Shown one piece after another: positions 57,700 through 64,000 of a stretch of 64,000 nt of DNA. Source of the DNA: Ricinus communis (Eukaryota; Streptophyta; Magnoliopsida; Malpighiales; Euphorbiaceae); assembly GCF_019578655.1 (NCBI RefSeq), contig NC_063256.1, positions 14,446,001 to 14,510,000 of the forward strand. Reading direction: 5' to 3'. The notes beneath the pieces were generated by a model. It was not told the DNA's origin. It ran no database searches and saw only the letters and a program-made list of their open reading frames with translations. The first letter of the stretch is position 1. Each line of letters opens with the position of its first letter. The position numbers and the translations under genes are program-made.

Positions 57700-57948
57700 T
57701 GATGTGTGCTATTTGTGTTAGCTACAATCTAAGGCAGTGTACCTATCGATGCAGTCTAGCACTAATGGTGAGTATCAAGGTCGTATTCCTCGGGAAAGTG
57801 AAAGCCCAGAGTTACTCCTTTGTTCTTTATTATATTAGCCTAAAATGAATGTTAAATAATTTCTAAACTAACTAATAGCTACAAGCTAAGTTCTAAGGGA
57901 GATGCACTAGTAATTGATAACTAAAATAACCAAGACAAGAAAGCAAAC
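57700..57948 (-). repeat. 5' LTR fragment of nested element
   Basis: 249 bp match the end of the 3' LTR (53530-53778) at about 96 percent by eye. The rest of the LTR is absent, and the outer protease follows at once. Confidence 0.9.
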
Positions 57949-58400
57949 GATGTAGTAAGGAAAGGTCTACCTAAGATCAGTGGCATAGCACTCTCACCCT
58001 CAATATCCATGAAAATCAAATCAATAGGAAATATGAATTTGTCTACCTTAACAAGTACATCCTCAACTATACCCCTAGGAATCTTAATAGTCCTATCGAA
58101 AAACTAAATCCTCATCCTAGTGGGTTTAGGCTCACTCAAACCAAGTCTATTAAACAAACTAGTGGGCATTAAGTTAATACTAGCTCCTAAGTCAGCTAAA
58201 GCATCATTAGTAGGTAATTCACCAATGATACAGGGTACAGTGAAACTCCCTGGATCACACCTCTTAATAGGCAGCTTGTTTAGCAGAATGGTGGAGCACT
58301 CCTCATTTAGGGTCACCAATCCCAATTCCTCCAATTTAATCTTGTTACTTAATATCTCCTTCAAAAATTTCGCGTACTTTGGCATCGGCGAAATAGCCTC
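57949..58400 (-). pseudogene. Athila-like protease
   Basis: Minus strand. MPKYAKFLKEILSNK, then ECSTILLNKLPIK and DALADLGASINLMPTS give the typical Athila protease with an active-site D-L-G-A. A stop follows MRI (Gln position), and the downstream part ends in LILGRPFL, where the nested element interrupts it. It would process the polyprotein. Confidence 0.88.
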
Positions 58401-58457
58401 AACAAAAGGAAGGTTAATGCGCAGTTGTTTAAAAAGGTCTAGAAACTTACCGAATTG

Positions 58458-60129
58458 CTAGTCAACCTTTTCCTGCCTCAGTCGAGCAGTATATAGGATA
58501 GGTGGTTGGTGCTCTCCCACTGGACTCTTCTTCTTGTCCTCAGCTCTCACAGGCTCTATCTTCTTAGGCTCTGGCTCTTTCCTGGCAGGCTCATCCTGCA
58601 CAACAACATCATCATTATCAGCTATAGGTAAGGAACTAGATAACCGCCTACCTGATCGCAAGGTGATAGGCTTGCAGTGCTCCCTCGGGTTAGACTCTGT
58701 AGTGCTGGGGAGTGTCCCTGATTGTCTCTTAGCCAAAATTTTATAAATCTAGCCTATCTGGTTCTCCAAATTCTGAATGGAGGCCTGCTGATTCCTAAGT
58801 TTACTGTCCCTCTGTTGAAATCTATTGTCATTAGAGGACACAAATTTCATCAATAACTCCTCGAGATTGGGCTTCTTCTCCTGAGGTGGAGGTAATTGGG
58901 ATGGACCAGCTTGCGGCTGGGGCTGTTGCTGATGCAATCTTTGAAAGCCAGGTGGTCCCTGGGCATTGTTATTCCTCCAACTGAAGTTGGGATGATTGTG
59001 CCAACCGGGGTTGTATGTATTGCTGTATGGATTGTTCTACTGTCTAGGTACATTACCCATATAGTCTACATGTTCAAGGTCAACAGAAATAATAGAGGAT
59101 GAAGAAGGAAAAGAAGTGGAAGGTGAAGCAAAAATACCTCCCGCATTACAGTTTGCACTGTAGTGCGGGCTACCACAAAACTCATAGCTTATCTATGCTG
59201 CATGAACCGGCATCTGAAGTTGGTCTATTTTCTTGGTCAGAAGCTCCACCTGAGCTACCAAGGCTGCTGTGGAATATAGCTGGTTGACCACTCCCTGCTT
59301 GACTGGCTGACTCCTAGAGGATTGTCGCTGGTAGTTGTTCATAGCCATCTCCTCTATCAGATTTTGCGTATGCTCCGGCGTCTTACTGTTCAGGGCCCCA
59401 CCTGCTGCAACATCTACCATCTGCCTGGTACCGAGGTTCAAACCGCTATAGAAAGTCTAAACCTGCATCCATACTGGTAATCCGTGATACGGGCAACATC
59501 GAAGCAAGTCCTTGTATCTTTCCTAGGCATCATACATACTCTCGTCATCGAACTGCACAAAAGAAGATATGTCATTTCTCAATTTAGCAATTTTAGCAGG
59601 AGGAAAGTACTTATATAAAAAAATTTCAACCAAAGAACTCCATGTTGTAATAGTGTTGGCTAGGAATGATTGCAACCATCTCTTCACTCGGTCCCTCAAG
59701 GAAAAAAGGAAACAGTCTCAACCGAATGGCATCATCGGTCATTCCATTTATCTTGAAGGTATCACAAATCTCCACGAAGTTGGCTATGTGAGTGTTTGGG
59801 TCCTCGCTCGGCAGTCCCCCAAATTGCACACTATTCTGGACCATTTGTATCACGTTCGGCTTTATCTCAAAGTTGTTGGCTACCACAGGTGGTCGCACTA
59901 TACTCGTCTGTGTCCATGCAAGAGAGGATTCACCAAACTCGTACATTGTTCTATTTTCATCCGCAGCCTGGTTATTGTTGTTGTCTCCTATCTCTACTGG
60001 TCTATTCGCATGGGCTTCAATCTATATCTGCGCTTCCTCTTCTTCTTGCATACACTTCCTCAAAAGATGGAAGGATCGCTCTGGTTCAGTAAGAGGATCT
60101 ACAGTGGTAGGATTAGAGCTCCTGGTCAT
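58458..60129 (-). pseudogene. Athila-like gag
   Basis: Minus strand. The likely start ATG is at 60129 (MTRSSNPTTVDPLTEPERSF), based on position after the primer site and family likeness. The capsid part has [20 protein letters not shown] and [16 protein letters not shown], followed by DLLRCCPYHGLPVWMQV and GTRQMVDVAAGGALNSKTPE. The knuckle reads YEFCGSPHYSANC, its first Cys changed to Tyr (TGT to TAT). A Pro/Gln-rich part and a heptad-like stretch (RFQQRDSKLRNQQASIQNLE) follow. In-frame TAG stops occur near 60020, 59530 and 59460, mostly at Trp or Gln codons. Confidence 0.88.
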
Positions 60130-60272
60130 AAACTACCTAAAATTAAGAGGCAGCAACCAAAGAACACAGAAATGAATAGAAGAATAAAAAATAATTAAAA
60201 AAAATCAAAAGACAGAAAACAAAAATGACTAGAGTAACATAAACACAAATTCACTCTAGTTTACATAAAAAT

Positions 60273-60290
60273 TCCCCGGCAACAGCGCCA
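60273..60290 (-). other. primer binding site of Athila-like element
   Basis: Minus-strand TGGCGCTGTTGCCGGGGA differs from the nested element's site by one C-to-T change at a CpG. Confidence 0.85.
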
Positions 60291-60296
60291 AAAACT

Positions 60297-61724
60297 TGAT
60301 GGGCTATTTATGTAGCTACAATCTAAGGCAGTGAACCTATCAATGTAGACTAGCACTAATGCAAGTATCAAGGTTGTATTCTCAGGAAATGGTGATCCTA
60401 TAACTACTCCAACGTCTTATGTTATCTAACCTTAAATAAAATTGACAAAGTTGTTATTCTATGATTAGATACAAGTTAAATGATCAGCTAAATGTCAAGC
60501 AATCTGCAAAGATTTAGTGAAACAAACAAGAAAAGAAAGAAAACCCAAAGGGACCTAAGCTAGTTGGATTTTAGTGAAGGTAGAAATTAGATTGAATTCC
60601 AGTTCCCTCTCGACAACAGCGAATTCCTAAACCTAAGAACCTAAACGACGGAATCTCTTCCTGCGATTGATTTTAGGTTAGCTTTAAGATTAATCTACTG
60701 CTATTAAGAGTTGTATTCTTAATCTGGCTAGTTAATTACCCTTATCTCTAAGTGATCATTAATCAGTTCTTGCTATTCAACTTTCCAACTACTAAATGAA
60801 TTTCTCAATTACAAAAAGCAATTTGAGCAACACAGTTCACAACGTCTCATGAATATATGATATCTTATTAATACTAAAAGCAAGAAGAATACAAGCATTG
60901 ATAATCAAAATCTCATAAAGTGCAATCCAACAGACAAAGGAACCCCAATGGATTCAACAGTTCTAGCTACTTATGCTAACGAATAACACAAAATAAGGAA
61001 CAAATACAAAAAAGAAAATTGAAAACATGTACACCCTTCTTCTTCAAGTCAGCTGAACAGTCCTAAATCTTCAAATCTGAATAATTGAATTGCCTCTTGA
61101 ATGACTCCAAATCCACTCTTGATCTTCAATGTGATTCTTGAACCACTGAAATTCGTCCTTTAATATGCGAAATAGTCTCCCAAAGTCAAATATTGAAGTC
61201 TGAAAAGGGGTGGTTCGCGCACCTATGTGAGATCTAAAGTCAAAAAACTAAACCCTAGCAAAATAAATTGAATTTGCCTATATAAATGTCTCAGTATGGC
61301 CGTAGTCAAGCCCGTGCTGGTCAGCATGGGTGGAGTCCAACCGTGCTGGACCTTTGAGTCTCGAAAATCAGCCTCTTCTCCCTGACCATGGCCTCGCTGG
61401 TGATGAGCCACCATGGGCCGTGATGGAGACCGTGGTGGCCTCGGAAACCGTGCCGAAAGGTAATCTTTTAGGGTCAAATGTTGATGGGTCAGCACGGCCA
61501 GAGTCCAGGCCGTTCTCAACCTTGAAATGCTAGCCTTTGCTCAATTTTTATGGATTCTGGTCTGTATTCGCACGTATCTCCCTCCATTACTGATAATGTC
61601 CATCAATGACCGCCTCAAACATGAAAGGAACCCAAACACAGGTGATTCTGGCATAAAACAAGATAACTATGCATAAAAATGGAAGTAATTGGGCATATAA
61701 ACATGTATAACACAATGCATATCA
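60297..61724 (-). repeat. 5' LTR of Athila-like element
   Basis: 1428 bp. On the minus strand it starts TGATATGCAT (61724) and ends at ATCA (60297) before the primer site. Its first 588 bp match the truncated 3' LTR. The bases next to it on the right are ATGGC. Confidence 0.9.
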
Positions 61725-62576
61725 ATGGCTAAAAACTGATCAACATGTAATTGGGCTAGACTATATGGACCTTACACATAATTGGTTAGTAAACTATATA
61801 AACAATAATGTGGTATGGGTTTGACTAAAATAGGCTAGACTTAGGTGCATTTTGTGTTATTTTGGCATGCTTGTGTATAAATTATTTGCATTTATAGGGA
61901 ATAATTTGTTAAACAATAAAATTAAAGACTAATATACACAAATAAGGAAGTTGGTTTTTGAATCCATATTTGAACTCTATGGCGTAAGCTTCCTTGTGGA
62001 ATCTAAAAAATGCCACTCATTAGTAAAAGTATCTTAGTGATTACTTGTGTGGCGACTCCCATCTTTATGCTAGTCTTAGTGATTAGTTAGCGTATTCCCG
62101 ATTAAGTTGAAAAGCCTTACAATGCTGTAGTCGCTAAAGACACTTGGGTGCGTGCCCGAAACTGCTGCCCATAACTGTCCCTAAGGCCCATCATCAATGT
62201 ATTCTGGCGTTGAGCTCATGCGAGGTCAGCCTAAAGCTTACGTGAGGCCAATCTTGGGCCACTTCTTCCACTCAGCTATCTCCTTCTCCTACCATGAGCA
62301 AAATTTCTAGAGACCTTTTGTCCCCTCAACTGAAGCAGGTTAGGAAAAGTTCATAGGCTTTACTAGAACGCCACTTGCGAGTCTGAGATATCTCTACATG
62401 TAAGCTTGGATCTCCTTTTTTCTCCACATAGTCGTTAGCCTTTGGGATCCTGAGGCCCATGTATTTTGGTTTGGCACTTCGGAGGTATGCCCCCTGTTTG
62501 AGGATTTCTCGTCCATCCTTGGCTTTTGCCTTTGAATATCACATTTTCATTCACTAGGGCATTGACAAGGCATCTA
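61725..62576. other. spacer without recognised gene
   Basis: No coding or repeat feature was recognised. Short frames contain stops. Confidence 0.45.
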
Positions 62577-62819
62577 TTAGAGTAAAAAGTAATTGTCATA
62601 CAATTGACTTACACTTAAGAAAACATCATCAATGAAAGATTTACAATCCTTATCAATGGGGTTGATGCCAATTACCTTACCCTTGGCATCATTTCCATAT
62701 GTAACTTTATCTCCATCATAGTTCTTGATATTTACAAAGAGGCTTTTGTCATCCGACATGTGCCTTGAACATCCACTATCAACATGCCAAAGATTTGTGC
62801 TTGTGGATTTAAGACACAC
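62577..62819 (-). pseudogene. Ty1-copia protease
   Basis: Minus strand. WHVDSGCSRHMSDDKSLF is the copia-type protease active site (D-S-G), followed by VTYGNDAKGKVIGI. About 80 residues are open, then the frame ends at 62577 where integrase should follow, so the element is truncated there. It is separated from gag by stops at 62820-62855. Confidence 0.88.
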
Positions 62820-62855
62820 CTACAAAAGAAGATTAAATCACTTGATTTTAAGTAC

Positions 62856-63950
62856 CTAAACAAAGTTAAGTCCTTTGAAGTTAGCTTTGGAAGATCCAAC
62901 TATGAAAAGATGCATTTTTCTTATTTGGCATTTAACATTGATATGTCCAACTCCCATGCAATAGTGGCAAGTGACCTTGAGATTATGTGAAAAGTTAGTT
63001 TTGGTCTTTTTACCTACTTTTGCTTGAGGTTTGGACCTCACATGATTCATACAATTACACATGGATAAGCAAGACTCATTAAGTTTTGATTTCCTATACA
63101 TGAATGTATGTCTTGTTCCTTTTGGCTTAGCCTTTAGAGCATGTGTACCTTTCCCTTTCTTTTGAGCGGGAGGTTTAGTGTGTACTTTATCCTTTAAGAT
63201 CTTATTAGAGTTGCTCTCAATGGTTGGAGGTTGAGTGGCCTTAACAAAGATTGTGTTGTTAGACATTTGAGGTGTGGAAGATGAAGCTCCACTGAACCTA
63301 AGTCCATGTCTTATAAGGGGAGGTCTTTGAGATACAACTAGAGTATTGAGAGACTCTTTCCCTTTGTGAAACCTTGAAATTAAATTCCTAAGATCTTGAA
63401 ATTCATTTTTTAAAGAATTGTTTTCTTTAAAAAGCTTTTCATTGGAAATTTCATCCAATGATCTCTTTAGATCCTCATTGGAAGTTTTCAAAGAAGCAAT
63501 TTCTTTCCTTGACCTTTTAAGGTCTTCTTCTAAGCTTGAGCACTTGTTTTTATAATAATTTAGTTTTGAAAGCATATTCTGTAAAAGCTCATCCTCATCA
63601 TCCAACACATCATCACCAAAAGAATGAGAAGATGAACAAGAAGGAGAAGAATTGCATGAATGAGAAGTGGAGCATACCTCATGTGAATCTTCTAAGTTGT
63701 CCCTGAAGCAAAGATTTGCCTCCTCTTCTCTGTCACTCTTATTATTAGAGGATGAGGATGCATCACCCCAAGTAGCTTTGAAGCCCCTTTTCTTTTCTTT
63801 CTCTCCCTTCTTCCTCTTCAAGTGATTGGGAAAATTTGGCTTGATGTGTCCTTGCTTTCCACACTCATGGCAAGTGACTTCATCTTTCTTATCCTTGCTT
63901 TCTACACTCATAATAAGTGACTTCATCTTTCTTGTTCTTGCTTTCCACAT
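62856..63950 (-). pseudogene. Ty1-copia gag C-terminal part with two knuckles and coiled coil
   Basis: Minus strand, 364 open residues. A first knuckle reads CHECGKQGHIKPNF, with its last Cys changed to Phe. A Ser/Glu/Asp-rich acidic region follows, then a long heptad-like coiled coil (about residues 120-200, e.g. SLEEDLKRSRKEIASLKTSN), a basic Lys-rich region, and a second knuckle CHYCMGVGHINVKC near the end. The layout resembles plant copia elements of the Sire/Tork kind; lineage is uncertain. The open frame starts within a 43-bp tandem repeat, so the apparent first residues are not the native N-terminus. Confidence 0.85.
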
Positions 63951-64000
63951 TCATAGCAAGTGACTTCATCTTTCTTGTCTTTGCTTGATCTTGATTTGGA
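63849..64000 (-). repeat. 43-bp tandem repeat within gag knuckle region
   Basis: AAGTGACTTCATCTTTCTT recurs at 63872, 63915 and 63958, so units are exactly 43 bp. Because 43 is not a multiple of three, successive copies read in different frames. Confidence 0.92.

Larger units (their letters stand above)
53530..57948 (-). mobile_element. nested non-autonomous Athila derivative
   Basis: It consists of a full 3' LTR, a 2.75-kb internal region and a 249-bp fragment of the 5' LTR, all in minus orientation, inserted between protease and linker of the outer element. The internal region has gag-like and linker-like pieces but jumps from the linker to the sequence that follows integrase, so RT, RNase H and integrase are absent. 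No matching 5-bp duplication is seen because the 5' LTR start and some target DNA are lost. Confidence 0.88.
45042..61724 (-). mobile_element. Athila-like Ty3-gypsy retrotransposon with nested insertion
   Basis: Read on the minus strand it runs: 5' LTR (61724-60297), tRNA-Asp-type primer site, gag, protease, RT, RNase H, integrase, a long 3' region with an Athila-specific frame, polypurine tract, then 588 bp of 3' LTR. The total is 16.7 kb, 4.4 kb of which is a nested element. Stops often equal Trp or Gln codons changed by one transition, typical of methylated, old copies. The 3' LTR is cut at the rDNA junction, so target-site duplication cannot be checked. Confidence 0.9.

Noticed and set aside
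59569..60198. 209-codon plus-strand frame, the longest in that area
   Set aside because: It is antisense to the Athila gag, and its product has no motif.
1..64000. A bacterial or phage defence system or gene cluster
   Set aside because: All recognisable content is plant retroelement, organelle-derived or rDNA. No operon-like arrangement or intact gene cluster exists.

Overview
The window looks like heterochromatic nuclear DNA of a flowering plant, probably a eudicot, judged from its Ty3-gypsy, Athila-type and Ty1-copia retroelements, a decayed cytosolic 25S rRNA copy, and about 29 kb of plant-mitochondrial-type DNA. I see no intact host gene. Nearly every recognisable coding piece is partial or broken by stops and frameshifts.

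Layout. (1) 1-4569: 3' part of a plus-strand Ty3-gypsy element (gag knuckle, protease, RT, RNase H, integrase, 3' LTR), with its 5' part outside the window. (2) about 4570-33934: a mosaic of organelle DNA. It holds fragments of mitochondrial nad1, nad2, nad5 (twice), atp6, rps1, rps3 and rrn26 (twice), tRNA genes (trnS-GCU complete; trnfM, trnQ and trnT damaged), plastid-derived ycf4, cemA, petD and trnL-CAA, and scraps of copia RT and gypsy integrase. No mitochondrial protein gene is whole. Retained genomic residues at nad2 positions normally changed by RNA editing, and an exon-intron border in nad5, show that the source was DNA rather than cDNA. Because nuclear retroelements lie on both sides, a nuclear insertion (NUMT) is the simplest reading; an assembly chimera is the main alternative. 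(3) 33935-40800: two related LTRs facing away from each other (inverted), with the 3' end of a decayed chromovirus-like pol before the right one. (4) 40870-42600: several short tandem repeats. (5) 42609-45040: minus-strand 25S rRNA pseudogene with many small deletions. (6) 45042-61724: a minus-strand Athila-like element of about 16.7 kb, both LTRs recognisable (the 3' one cut by the rDNA junction), carrying a nested element (53530-57948) of the same broad family that has lost RT, RNase H and integrase. (7) 62577-64000: minus-strand Ty1-copia gag and protease remnant, running off the window.

How the parts relate. No operons or host pathways are present. The biology here is genome decay and invasion: organelle DNA and rDNA joined into retroelement-rich DNA, then eroded, with transitions often falling at CpG sites. 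The most interesting points are the chimeric nad1-trnT reading frame, the trnfM/rps3 junction, the non-autonomous Athila derivative, the direct rDNA-LTR junction, the inverted LTR pair, and CACGGCC-rich palindromic tandem repeats in the Athila-type elements. I did not find a convincing new functional system.
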